64,000 nt of DNA from assembly GCA_029783825.1 (NCBI GenBank), contig JAREIK010011351.1, positions 1 to 64,000 on the forward strand, read 5' to 3'. Shown in pieces: positions 41,302-54,378 of this stretch. The notes under the pieces were generated by a model. That model saw nothing but the letters and a program-made list of their open reading frames with translations, had not been told where the DNA came from and did not search any database. This DNA comes from Sapria himalayana (Eukaryota > Streptophyta > Magnoliopsida > Malpighiales > Rafflesiaceae). How positions within the stretch are numbered: position 1 is the first letter of the stretch; each line of letters begins with the position of its first letter. The position numbers and the translations under genes were made by a program.

Positions 41302-41868
41302 AAAATAATTTTTAAAAATTATTGGAAATGTGAATACCATGTATAATTATATTAATCTTACTAATTATATAACATATAAATTCAAAATAAATAATTTTAA
41401 AGATAGATATCATAATAATAATCAAAAATTAAATTAATAAACTATTATTAATAATATTAATATAAATAAAAATATTTTTAAATCACACAAAATGATTCCA
41501 AAACAAATCAAAATATATTACTAAATAATAATATTAAATTTTTAAAATTTTCTTTCTTTTTTTAAGCTTATATTTTTTTTATTAAAATAAATTATTTAAA
41601 TAATATTTGTCTCACTCGAAATTTATTTTGTAATTAATTTTTCTAAAAAATTAAACTATAAATAATTAAAATAAATATTTAAAATTATAATAAATAGAAA
41701 TAAAAATGAGATTTATAAATTATTAAGTAGTATATAGCTGTTAAAAGGTTTATGTATTTAGGGGTTTCAGGATTTATGAGCTTAATGATTTAAGTAAGTA
41801 AGCATTTAATGATCTATAGTTTTTATATAAAAAATGAAATAACAAAAAATTTATTTTTTTTATTTTTT

Positions 41869-41902
41869 CACATTTTCAAAGGTTAAAACCTTTGAAAATG
41901 TG
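41869..41902. repeat. 34-bp inverted repeat with 2-bp centre
   Basis: Two 16-base arms (CACATTTTCAAAGGTT and its exact complement) flank a central AA. Only the centre departs from a perfect palindrome. Confidence 0.88.
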
Positions 41903-42445
41903 ATAATTTTAATTTTTTTTTCAAAAGTGATTACAATATTTAGTTATAATAATCATTATATTTATATATCATATAAATTCAATATAAGCAATTTTTTTAA
42001 TTAATATTCTAATAATGATGAAAAAATAACTTAATAATCTATTATTAATAAGATAAATATCAATTAAAATATATTTACAAAGCCTAAAATGAAATAGAAG
42101 CAAAGGGAAATATATTACTATATAATAATTTTTTGTTTTGAAATTTTTTTTTCTATTAAAAAGTTTATCTATATTATTTTGATAAAAAATAATTTATATA
42201 AATTATATTTGTGTAACTCATAATTTATTTTGTAATTAATATTTATATAAAAATAAACAAATAAATAATTAAATTTGAATATTTAAAATTAAATGAAAAA
42301 AAATGAGATTTATTCTTTATTATTTAGGATATACCAGTAAAATTTAAATTAGATTCGTCTCACTAATAATTTATTTTGTAATTAATATTTCTATACAAAT
42401 AAACTGATAAATAAATAAAATAAAAATTTAAATTATACTAGAATA

Positions 42446-43555
42446 ATTAAAATAATTTATTTTGTTCCTCTCTCAACTCTAGAATGATTGCTAAAGCTCT
42501 AACCAAAATAATAGGAGCTTTTACTTTATCCCAATTATATCTCATCATATTTGATGTTGAATCACTGGGCTATCAAAGGTATTTGACTCATGTATGCTAA
42601 CAGACTAAACCAAAGTTGTACTCCTATATGTTGAAATAGCTAGTTGTTGAGGATGCTATTTATATTGATTATATAATTTCTTCTAAAATATCTCTCATGC
42701 ACACACTCAAAGAAATTTTTTTAAAACATAGTTCACCTCTAATAAAATAACGACCTTATAGCCTATTAGAACAAACTAGCCCCAGGGCGGCTTGAACAGG
42801 GCAAGAAGTATGGGCTCTCTTTCAATCAAGAATCAAAAAATATATTTTATTGGCATGTATACCCACCCTTATTATATCCTCATGGATATGTAAAGTATCA
42901 TTTATTTCTTTTTATATTAAATGAGTTATGTATACAAGCTCACAATACCCAAAAAGGTGCAAATGAATCATATACAATTGTATAAAAGGTTTTAATCATT
43001 GCTCACAATATTAGTCTTGCATATTGACTCTTGAGGTCACAAATCAAAGGAAAACGCCATAGTGATATTTCCAATCCCAAGAATTTTAGCTATAAAAAGT
43101 TATAAAGAGTAGTACTCGAGCTTTAACTATTTCTAGGGTCATGACTTTTGCTCTTGAGGAATGTCCAAAGTTACAATCATTCCTAGTGCAATGACTTTGA
43201 AATATAAAGATAAAATGTACAAGCTATGGTCATATCCAATACTGTGAACCAGTATTATAGTGATTAAATATGTATGTATGATCAATCTTAGTGCCATAAC
43301 AATATGTTCAATAGAGAGACACAAGTTATGGCATTTTCTCATCGATATGATTTTGTGTTCTATAAACAAAATATACAATCATGACCATTGCTAATGCTAA
43401 AATAATCTAAAGCAAGAAAGAGACTGAATCCATAACTCACCCCTTGAGTCATGACTTTGTGTAACATATACAAAAAGATAAATCTGTGACATTCCTAAAA
43501 GTTGTGAATTTCAATTTAAATTTAATACTTAGTCATTTCATTATAAAAGTGCAAA
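42446..43555 (-). other. Second module of island A, unrecognised
   Basis: About 1.1 kb of moderately AT-rich unique-looking sequence matches the second module of island B in inverse orientation. On minus a frame runs from 43,378 to 43,139 (79 codons, opening with TTG; first ATG at codon 13). All differences from the island B frame change the amino acid, so it is not called as a gene. Other frames carry stops not shared by B. Confidence 0.6.
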
Positions 43556-43635
43556 ACATGAGATTTAGGATTTAGGGTTTATGAATTAGGGTTATAGTTT
43601 ATGGTTTAAGGTTTAGGATTTAAAGTTTAGGGTTT
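43556..43635 (-). repeat. Degenerate TTTAGGG stretch of island A
   Basis: Several TTTAGGG, GTTTAGGA and TTTAGGGTTT units lie in loose 7-bp phase. This differs from the 8-bp phase of the satellite blocks, and the stretch is closer to true plant telomere repeat. It directly abuts the A-run side of the retroposon-like module. Confidence 0.7.
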
Positions 43636-43639
43636 GTCG

Positions 43640-44925
43640 TTTTTTTTGTTTTTTTTGGAAAATACACACTTTATTTATCATTTAGGCACACAACTTACAA
43701 GAGACTAAAGAGCTGACTAATTTAGGACAGCCCACCAAATCCTATGCACCTTAATGATTCTATGCATAAAATACATAAAAAAACATAATGCCTAATAATT
43801 CCAAGCGTAAGAATACAACTAAAATCACCTGGCATTCCCGGACTTCAGAGTTGGCATTGAGTCATTATGCGCACTGTGTCCTTTCCATTCGGATTTGTCC
43901 AAGCCTTTTGGAGGAACCTGAATGATGAACCATATTAAAACTATGCAAATATAAGATTGTGCATGTGAGTGACATGCAGCATCAAGCATTTGCCTATGTC
44001 ATTGCTATGCAATGGAATACATGTAAAACTAAATACCCATAAATCTACAAGTCCATATCTATGGCACTTTGTCAATTCATTCTCACCTCTGAATTCCACA
44101 TTCTTTTGCTCCAATGATCCTCAAAAGTGTATCTATTGGTTAGAATGCTTCCTCCTCGATCTCCAAGAAGTGGCTATATGTTGAACTGACAAAATATCAA
44201 AAAATATGCATGCATCGGTGTGCATGTGTGATGAGGTCAATCGCATAGTCTAATTATCTATGCGTACAACCAAGCTAGAATACAAGTAAAATTACAAAAT
44301 TCTATAAAGATGGGTCTTCTGCTCCCGGGAGTGCAGCATCGCCTAATGTGTATTTATAAAATGCATAGTGGGCCCCACTTAGAGATACTCATGGGTCCAG
44401 TTGCTCTCATTGCATGCTACATAGAGAACACACAAGATTGTGTGTGTGAGTAATTCATGATATGTCTCTAAAAGTACATTGTGCATACAATGTCCAAAAT
44501 ACAAATAAGACTACAAACATAAACTACAAGTTTCAATCTTTCGCTTCCGTGTGGATGGTCTGGACTCCATTGCTTACTGGCCCTGCTTGGTGATGCTTCA
44601 GATTTTGCCGGCTCTCCAATTAATCATGGATTACCCGCTACTCCTGTTGGGCAATGGTTGGGTGGTCCTCTATGCTGCCTGATAGGGCTAGTGGGATCCA
44701 CTCCTAGCTAATCCTGGGATTACTCCCGACCACTTTGTTCGGTCTTGTCAGTTTTCTGAATGTTATCATCCCGGCATGCTAGTGGGGCCCTCGACAAGCT
44801 GGTGGCCCATACTTCTGGCTACTTCCAGGACATGCTAGCCCCTCTAAATGCTACACCAAAATGGACAAGAATATGTGCACGTGTGTTTGTGGTCATTCGC
44901 TATGTGTGTGTGGTGCAGCAGTATC
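43640..44925 (-). mobile_element. Retroposon-like module of island A
   Basis: On the minus strand it starts at GATACTGCTGCACC and ends with a poly(A)-like run (T-run 43,640-43,657 on plus). An AATAAA lies 12-13 bp upstream of that run. Termination by a polyadenylation signal plus A-tract is what a retroposed transcript shows. There is no target-site duplication that I can see, no reverse transcriptase frame and no tRNA-like promoter boxes. It keeps a segment at about 43,830-43,930 that island B has lost. Confidence 0.45.
43670..43675 (-). promoter_or_regulatory. AATAAA polyadenylation-like signal, island A
   Basis: TTTATT on plus, that is AATAAA on minus, lies shortly before the A-run. The same spacing is kept in islands B and C. 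Confidence 0.45.
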
Positions 44926-47900
44926 AGGGTTTAGAAGTTTAGTAATTTAAGTATTTAGGTATTTTGTGGTTTATTGGTTTTATTTAAATAATTAAATAAC
45001 AAAAAAATTATTTTTATGATTTTTTCTCATTTTCAAGGTTATAACCATTGAAAATATTATAATTTTTAATTTTTTTTCAAATTTTAATACAATATTTAAT
45101 TATAATAATCATACAAGTTAAATATCTTGTAAATTAAAAATAAATAATTTTATTGATCGATATTATAATATTGATCATAAAATAGATTAATAAACTATTA
45201 TTAATAAGATAGATATTAATTAAAATATATTTGCAAAACTTAAAACGATTCAAAATCAAAGTAAAATATATTACTAAATAATAATTTTTTATTTTTAAAT
45301 TTTAGATTCTTTTTCAAGCTTATAAATTTTTTTGATGAAGATAAGTTTTTTAAATTATATTTGTCTCATTCATAATTTTATTTTAAAATTAATATTTCTA
45401 TAAAAATAAACAAATAAATAATTAAAATGAATATTAAAATTATAATGAATACAAATAAAAATGAGATTTATGATTAATTATTTAGGGTATACCAGTTTAA
45501 TGGTTTAAGTATTTAAGAGTTTATGAGTTTAGTGATTTAAGTGTTTAGGCATTTAGTAGTTTATATGTTTTATTTAAATAATGAAATAACAAAAAAATTA
45601 TTTTTCAAATTTTTTATCAATTTTGAAGGTTATAACATTTATAAATATAATAATTTTAAATTTTTTTTCAAATGTGAATACAATATTTAGTTATAATAAA
45701 CTTAATAATTATATATCATGTAAATTAAAAATAAACAATTTTATTGATAGATATTAATAAACTAAATATAAATATAAATATAATAATGATCAAAAAATCA
45801 GTTAATAAACTATTATTTATTGATAGATACTTATTTATTATTTATAAATACTTAAACCTTTAAAGATGGTTTAAATGTTTAAGTTTTAAGGATTTTGGGG
45901 TTGTGAGGTTTAGGAGTTTAATGATTTAAGCATTTAGGCATTTAGTTGTTTATAGGTTTTATATAAACAATAAAATAACAAAAATTTTATTTTTGTGATT
46001 TTATCTCATTTTCAAAGATGATAACCTTTAAAAATATAATAATTTTTAAATTATTTTCAAACATAAATATAATATTTAGTTATAATAATCTTTATATTTA
46101 TATATCATGTAAATTCAATATAAAAATTTTATTGATAAATATTCTAATAATGATCAAAAAATAAATTAATAATCTATTATTAATAAGATAGATATTAATT
46201 AAAATATAATTACAAAACTTAAAATGATTCAGAAGCAAAGCAAAATATATTACTATATAATAATTTTTTGTTTTGAAATTTTTTTTCTTTTAAAAAGTAT
46301 ATCTAAAATTTTTTGATGAAAAATAATTTATATAAATTATTTTTGTCTAGCTCAATTTATTTTGTAATTAATATTAATATATAAATAAACAAATAAATAA
46401 TTAAAATGAATATTTAAAATTATAATGAAAAAAAATGAGATTTATTATTTATTATTTAGGGATACTATTTTAATTTAAATTAGATCAGGCTCACTAATAA
46501 TTTATTTTGTAATTAATATTTCAATAAAAATAAACTGATAAATAATTAAAATAAAAATTTAAAATTATGCTGAATAAAATTTAAAATGATATTTATGATT
46601 TATTTTTACTGTATACCAGTTTAATGGTTTAAGTATTTAGAGGTTTTTTCATTTAGGATTTTAGCAATATATGTTTTTAGGGTATACCAGTTTAAAGGAT
46701 TATCTATATAGGGGTATCGGGATTTTGTAGTTTAGTGATTTAAGTGTTTAGGCATGTAGTGATTTATAGGTTTTATTTAAACAATGAAATACAAAAAAAA
46801 CTATTTTTTTTATTTTTTCACATGTTAAAAGGTTATAATCTTTGAAAATATAAAAATTTTAAAACTTTTTTCAAAAGTGAATACAATATTTAGTTATAAT
46901 AATTATTAAATTTATATATCATATAAATTCAATATAACTTTTTATTGATAAATATTCTAATAATGATCAAAAAATAAATTAATAATCTATTATTAATAAG
47001 TTAGATATCAATTAAAATATAATTACGAAACCTAAAATGATTCAGAAACAAAGCAAAATATATTAGTATATAATATTTTTTTGTTTTTAATTTTTTTCTT
47101 CTTTTATTAAGTTTATCTTTATTTTTTTCGTTGAAAAATAATTTATATAAATTATATTTGTATAACTTATAATTTATTTTGTAATTAATATTTTTATAAA
47201 AATAAACAAATAAATAATTAAAATGAATATTTAAAATTATAATGAAAAAAATAAAAATGAGATTTATTATTTATTATTTAGGATATACATGTTTAAAAAA
47301 TTTATCTATTTAAGGTTTTCGATATTTAGAAGTTATTGATTTAAGTATTTTAGCATTTAGTGGTTTATAGATTTTATTTAAACAATGAAATAAAAAAAAA
47401 ATTATTTTTGATATTTTTTGAAATTTTCAAAGGTTATAACATTTCAAAATATAATAATTTTAAAATTTTTTTAAAAATGTGAATACAATATTTAGTAATA
47501 ATAAATTTTATAACTATATATAATATAAACTAAATATAAAACAATTTTATTTATAGATATTATATCAATTATCAAAAAATAAATTAATAAACTATTATTA
47601 ATATGATCGATATAAATTAAAATATAATTAAAAAACCTAAAATGATTCAAAATCAAAGTAAAATTTATTACTAAATAATAATTTTTTTTAGTTTTGCATC
47701 ATTTTAAAGGTTTAAGTATTTAAAGGTTTTGTCATTTAGGAGTTTAGCAATTTATGTTTTTAGGAATTTAGTGGTTTAGGTTTTATTTAAACAATAAAAT
47801 AACAAAAAAAAATTGTAATTTTTTCTCATTTTAAAAGGTTATAACCTTTGAAAATACAATAATATTTAAAATTTTTTGAAATGTGAATACAATAATTAGT

Positions 47901-49302
47901 TATAATAATATTAATAATTATATAACATATAAATTCAATATAAATAATTTTATTAATAGATAATATAATAATGATCAAAATTTAAATTAATAAACTATTA
48001 ATAAAAAGATTGATATTAATAAAAATATATTTAAAAAATCTAAATTGATTCAAAATTAAAGTAAAATATATTACTGGATTATAATTTTTAATTTTTAAAT
48101 TTTTACTTGTTTTATAAGCAAATATTTTGTTTGATTCAAAATAAATTATTTAAAATATATATGTCTCATAATTTAATTTGTAATAAATATTTCTATAAAA
48201 ATAAACTAATAAATAATTAAAATGAATCTTTAAAATTATAATAAATAGAAATAAAAATTAAATTTATTAATTATTAAGTAGTATATAGCGGTTTAAAGGT
48301 TTATGTATTTAGGGATTATGAGGTTTAGGAGTTTACTGATTTAACTGTGTATGCATTTAATGGTTTATAGGGTTTATTAAAAAAATAAAATAATAAAATT
48401 TTTTATTATTTTTTTTGATATTTTCAAAGGTTATAACCTTTGAAAATAAAATAATTTTAAATTTTTTTTAAATGCGAATACAATATTTAGTTATAATAAT
48501 CATTATATTTATATATCAAATAAATTCAATATAAACAATTTTACTGATAAATATTCTAATAATGATCAAAAAATAAATTAATAATCTATTATTAATAAGA
48601 TAGATATAAATTAAAATATAATTATAAAACCTAAAATGATTCAGAAGAAAAGTAAAATATATTACTATATAATAATTTTTTGTTTTGAAATTTTTTTACT
48701 TTAAAAAAGTTTATCAATAATTTTTTGATGAAAAATAATTTATATATAATATATTTGTGTAACTCAATTTATTTTGTAATTAATATTTATATATAAATAA
48801 ACAAATAAATAATTAAAATGAATATTTAATATTATAATGAAAAAAATGAGATTTATTATTTATTATTTAGGGATACCGGTTTAATTTAAATTAGATCTGT
48901 CTCACTAATAAATTAATTTGAAATTAATATTTCTATAAAATAAATTTATAAATAATTAAAATAAAAATTTAAAATTATACTAAATACAAATTACATTGAG
49001 ATTTATGATTTATTATTAATGTATACCACTTTAATGATTTAAGTATTTAGATGTTTAGTCGTTAGGAGTTTAGCGATTTATGTTTTTAGGCTTTTAGTGG
49101 TTTATATGTTTTATTTAAAAAAATAAAATAACAGAAAAAATTTTTATAATTTTTTATCATTTTCATAGGCTATAACATTTGAAAATGTAATAATATTTAA
49201 AATTTTTTGAAATTTTAATACAATATTTTGTTATAATAATATTAATAATTATATATCAAATAAATTTAATATTAATAATTTTATTGATAGATACTATAAT
49301 TA
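44926..49302 (-). repeat. Diverged satellite monomers, inverted; left arm of large palindrome
   Basis: TTTAGG-like blocks recur, for example near 45,500, 45,900, 46,650, 46,710, 47,300, 47,720, 48,300 and 49,050. The block faces 49,552-54,378 as an imperfect inverted repeat. Relative to that arm it lacks about 1.3 kb at a junction near 47,703 ('gttttgcatcatttta' meeting 'aaggtttaag'), and has about 0.8 kb extra near 46,450-47,270. No gene is seen. Confidence 0.85.
48420..48447. repeat. 28-bp perfect palindrome in the left arm
   Basis: This is the same exact dyad as at 4,921 and 41,274, again in a diverged monomer. Confidence 0.88.
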
Positions 49303-49551
49303 TTTATTAGTGTATTTAATTATAAATATTTATTACAAAATAAATTATGAGTGGGACAAATATAATTTAAATAATATATTATTTATCTAATAAAAATATA
49401 TGCTTATAAAGAAGTATAAATTTAAAAATTAAAAAATATTATCAAGTAATATAAGTTACTTTAATTTTGAATCATTTTGGGTTTTGTAAATATTTTTTAA
49501 TTAAAATCTATCTTAATATTAATAGTTTATAAATTTAATTTTTGATCATTA
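49303..49551 (+). repeat. Spacer at the centre of the large palindrome
   Basis: This 249-bp piece of a single monomer lies in plus orientation ('ttatgagtgggacaaatata' to 'tttttgatcatta'). It runs smoothly into the right arm. The orientation switch is therefore at about 49,302, where 'gatagatactataa' on the left meets 'ttatttattagtg'. Confidence 0.8.
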
Positions 49552-52500
49552 TTATAATATCTATCATTAAAATTATTTATATTAAATTTATATAATATAT
49601 AATTATTAATATTATTATAACAAAATATTGTATTAAAATTTTAAAAAAATTTGAATATTATTATATTTTCAAATGTTATAACCTATGAAAATGATAAAAA
49701 ATTATAGAAAATTTTTTTGTTATTTTATTTTTTTAAATAAAACCTATAAACCACTAAAAGCCTAAAAACAAAAATCGCTAAACTCCTAACGACAAAACCT
49801 CTAAATACTTATATCATTAAACTGGTATACATTAATAATAAATCTAAATCTCATTTTTATTTTTATTCATAATAATTTTAAATTTTTATTTTAATTATTT
49901 ATCAATTTATTTAATAGAAATATTAATTACATAATAAATTATTAGTGAGACAGATCTATTTTAAATTAAACTAGTATCCCTAAATAATAAATAATAAATC
50001 TCATTTTTTTTCATTATAATTTTAAATATTCATTTTAATTAATTAATTATTTATTTATATATAAATATTAATTATAAAATAAATTGAGTTGGACAAATAT
50101 AATTTATATAATTTAATTTTCATCAAAAAAATATTGATAAAATTTTTAAAAGAAAAAATAATTTCAAAACATAAAATTATTATATAGTAATATATTTTGC
50201 TTTTCTTCTGAATCATTTTAGGTTTTGTCATTATATTTTAATTGATATCTATCTTATTAATAATAGATTATTAATTTATTTTTTGATCATTATTAGAATA
50301 TTTATCAATAAAATTGTTTATACTTAATTTATATGAAATATAAATATAATAATTATTATAACTAAATATTGTATTCACATTAAAAAAAATATAAAAATTA
50401 TTATATTTTCAATGGTTAAATTTTGAAAATATCAAAAAATAATAAACATAATTTTTTTATTATTTTATTTTTTTAATAAAACCTATAAACCAATAAATGC
50501 ATACATAGTTAAATCAGTAAACTCCTAAACCTCATAATGCCTAAATAAATAAACCATTAAACCGCTATATACTACTTTATAATTAATAAATCTAATTTTT
50601 ATTTCTATTTATTATAATTTTAAATATTCATTTTAATTATTTATTAGTTTATTTTTATAGAAATATTTATTACAAATTAAATTATGAGTGCTACATATAT
50701 ATTTTAATTAATTTATTTTTAATCAAAAAAAATATATGCTTATAAAAGAAGTAAAAATTTAAAAATTAAAAAGTATTTTATAGTAATATATTTTACATTA
50801 ATTTTTAATCAATTTGGGTTTTGTAAATATTTTTTAATTAATATTAATCTTTTTATTAATAGTTTATTAATTTAAATTTTGATCATTATTATTTTATCTA
50901 TCAATAAAATTATTTATATTGAATTTATATGATATATAATGATTAATATTATTATAACTAAATATTGTATTCCAATTTCAAAAAATTTTAAATATTATTA
51001 TATTTTCAAAGGATATAACCTATTAAAATCAAAAAAAATTACAAATTTTTTTTAGTTATTTTATTGTTTAAATAAAACCTATAAGCCACTAAATGCCTAA
51101 AAACATAAATTGCTAAACTCCTTAACGAAAAAACCTATAAATACTTAAACCATTAAATAGGTGTACATTAATAAAAAATCATAAATCTCAATTTAATTTT
51201 TATTAAGTATAATTTTAAATTTTTATTTAATTATTTATAAGTTTATTTTTATATAAATATTAATTATAAAATAAATTATTAGTGAGACATATCTAATTTA
51301 AATAATTTATTTTTTATCAAAAAAAAATATATCTTTATAAAAAGAGGCAAAATTTTAAAAACAAAAATGTATTATTTAGTAATATATTTTATTTTTATTT
51401 TGAATCATTTTAGATTTTGCAATTATATTTTAATTTATATCATTGTTATCAATAATAGTTTATTAATTTTTTTTTTGATCATTATTATAATATCTAATAA
51501 TAAAATTATTTATATTGAGTTTACATTATATATAATTATTAAGATTATTATTACTGAATATTATATTCACATTTAAAAAAATTAAAAATTATTATATTTT
51601 CAATGGTTATAACCTTCAAAAATTAAAAAAAATGAAAAAATTAAATTTTTTATTTTTTCATTCTTTAAATAAAAACTATAAATCACTTAAGGCCTAAACA
51701 CTTAAATCACTAAACCCCGAAATGCCTAAATACTTAAAACATTAAACTAGTATATCGTGAATAATAACTAAAAATCTCAATTTTATTTGTATTCATTATA
51801 ATTTTAAATATTCATTTTAATTATTTATTAGTTTATTTTTATAGAATTAAAAATTAAAAATAAATTATGAGGAAGACAAATATAATTTAAATAATTTACT
51901 TTTATTAACAAAAAAATAAACTTATAAAAAGAAGCAAAACATCAAAGAAAGTATTATTTTGTAATATATTTTATTTTGATTTTGAATAAATTTACGTTTT
52001 GCAAATATATTTAAAATAATATCTATCTTATTAATAATAGTTTATTAATTAATTTTTTGATCATTAATATAATATATTTCAATATAATTGTTTATATTGA
52101 ATTTAAATGATATATAATTATTAAGATTATCATAACTAAATATAGTATTCACATATAAAAAAATTTAAAAATTGTTATATTTTGAAAGTTTATAAACTTC
52201 AAAAATGTGAAAAAATAACAAAAATAATGTTTTTGTTATATCATTGTTTAAACAAAACTTATAAACCATTAAATGCATAAATATATAAATATCTAAACTC
52301 CTAAACCCCGAAGCCCCTAAATACTTAAACCTTTAAATCGTAAACCTTAAATATAATTTAAATAATTTATAGAAATATTAATTACAAAATAAATTATGAG
52401 TGATACAAATATAATTTAAATAATATATTTATTATCAAAAAAACATATAAGCTTATAAAATGATGCAAAAACTAAAAAAAATTATTATTTAGTAATAAAT

Positions 52501-54378
52501 TTTACTTTGATTTTGAATCATTTTAGGTTTTTAAATTATATTTTAATTTATATATATCATATTAATAATAGTTTATTAATTTATTTTTTGATAATTGATA
52601 TAATATTATCAATAAAATTGTTTATATTTAATTTATAATATATATAGTTATAATATTTATTATTACTAAATATTGTATTCACATTTTTAAATAATTTTAA
52701 AATTATTATATTTTCAAAGGTTATAACCTTTGAAAATTTGAAAAAATATCAAAAATAAATTTTTTTGTTATTTCATTGTTTGAATAAAACCTATAAACTA
52801 TTAAATGCCTAAATACTTAAATAAATAACTTCTAAATCACGAAAACCCTAAATAGATAAATTTTTTAAACATGTATATCCTAAATAATAAATAATAAATT
52901 TTATTTTTATTTTTTTCATTATAATTTTAAATATCCATTTTAATTATTTATTTATTTATATATATATAAATATTAATTACAAAATAAATTGAGTTAGACA
53001 AATATAATTTATATAAATTGTTTTTCATCAATAAATTATAGATAAACTTTTTAAAAGAAAAAAAAATTTTAAGCAAAAAATTATTATATAGTAATATATT
53101 TTGCTTTGCTTCTGAATCATTTTAGGTTTTGTAATTATATATTAATTGATATCTATCTTATTAATAATAGATTATTAATTTATTTTTTGAACATTATTAG
53201 AATATTTATCAATAAAATTGTTAATATTGAATTTACATGATATATAATTATTAAGATTATTATAACTAAATATTATATCTTTAAAGGTTATCATCTTTGA
53301 AAATGAGATAAAATCACAAAAATAATTTTTTTGTTATTTATTGTTTATATAAAACCTATAAACTACTAAATGCAAAAATGCTTAAATCATTAAACTCCTA
53401 AACCCCAAAACCCTTAAATTCTTAATCATTTAAACCATCTTTAAAGGTTTAATTATTTATAAATAATATATAAATATCTATCAGTAAATAATAATTTATT
53501 AATTTATTTTTTGATCATTATTATATTTATATTTATATTTAGTTTATTAATATCTAACAATAAAATTGTTTATTTTTAATTTACATGATATATATTTATT
53601 AAGTTTATTATAACTAAATATTATATTCACATTTGAAAAAAATTTAAATATTATTATATTTATAAAGGTTATACCCTTCAAAATTGATAAAAAATTTGAA
53701 AAATAATTTTATTGTTATTTCATTATTATATAAAACATATAAACTACTAAATGCCTAAACTCTTAAATCACTAAACTCGTAAACTCCTAAATACTAAAAC
53801 CATTAAACCGGTATACCCTAAATAATTAATCCTAAATCTAATTTTTTATTTGTATTCATTATAATTTCAATATTCATTTTAATTTTTTATTAGTTTATTT
53901 TTATCGAAATATTAATTGCAAATAAAATTATGAATACGACAAATATAATTTAAATAATTTATCTTCATCAAAAAAATATATAAAATTATAAAAAGAATCA
54001 AAAATTTATAAATAAAAAATTATTATTTAGCAATATATTTTACTTTGATTTTGAATCGTTTTAGGTTTCGCAAATATATTTTAATTAATATCTATCTTAT
54101 TAATAATAGTTTAATAATCTATTTTATGATGAGTATTATAATATCAATCAATAAAATTATTTATATTGAATTTACATGATATTTAATTTTTATGATTATT
54201 ATAATTAAATATAGTATTAACATTTGAAAAAAAATTAAAAAATATAATATTTTCAATGGTTATAACCTTGAAAATGAAAAAAAATCATAAAAATAATTTT
54301 TTTATTCTTTAATTATTTAAATAAAACCTATAAACCACAAAATACCTAAATACTTAAATTACTAAACACCTAAACCCT
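49552..54378 (+). repeat. Diverged HOR relic; right arm of large palindrome
   Basis: Up to about 52.9 kb this block is colinear with HOR positions of about 1-3.3 kb: blocks at about 49,742, 50,480, 51,077, 51,670, 52,255 and 52,788 match the monomers at 164, 917, 1517, 2111, 2693 and 3217 in order, including the short-block type with 'ccttaaatataa'. Identity is visibly lower than among copies 1-4. From about 53,280 the order departs from the HOR. It ends in a CCTAAA-like block cut by island B. No gene is seen; the frame at 51,367-51,576 is low-complexity satellite. Confidence 0.85.
52710..52737. repeat. 28-bp perfect palindrome in the right arm
   Basis: This is an exact dyad of the common type. 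The HOR monomer it corresponds to (near 3,140) has a different dyad centre, so the diverged relic keeps the common form while the amplified HOR does not. Confidence 0.85.

Larger units (their letters stand above)
38638..42445 (-). repeat. Diverged satellite monomers, inverted
   Basis: The orientation reverses here: the blocks now read as TTTAGG-like (for example near 39,480, 40,020, 40,620, 41,200 and 41,760). Read on the minus strand, monomers match the HOR in order: about 41,820 matches copy 1 at 7,199, 41,220 matches 7,795, about 40,900-40,670 looks like a fusion of 8,150- and 8,800-type sequence, and about 40,380 matches 9,260. Identity is visibly lower than between HOR copies. The block resembles 60,054-64,000. 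No gene is seen. Confidence 0.85.
42446..44925 (-). other. Island A: GC-richer two-module insert
   Basis: The base composition changes sharply and the satellite motifs stop. The sequence is the reverse complement of island B, with about 10 percent difference by eye, and shares its first module with island C. Read on the minus strand: a module at about 44,925-43,640 ending in AATAAA and an A-run, a degenerate CCCTAAA stretch, and a second module at about 43,555-42,446. It interrupts a satellite CCTAAA-like block on one side. I see no intact coding frame and do not recognise the family. The left boundary is uncertain by about 25 bp. Confidence 0.8.

Noticed and set aside
43969..44184. 71-codon plus frame in island A, partly shared with 59,131-59,436 (minus) in island C
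   Set aside because: The equivalent in island B is shifted by one base and soon stops. The frame runs antisense to the AATAAA/A-run direction, and its ends differ between A and C.
51367..51576. Plus frames at 51,367-51,576 and 57,146-57,328
   Set aside because: Both are satellite spacer read through, with the same hydrophobic low-complexity composition as other satellite frames and no start or domain evidence.
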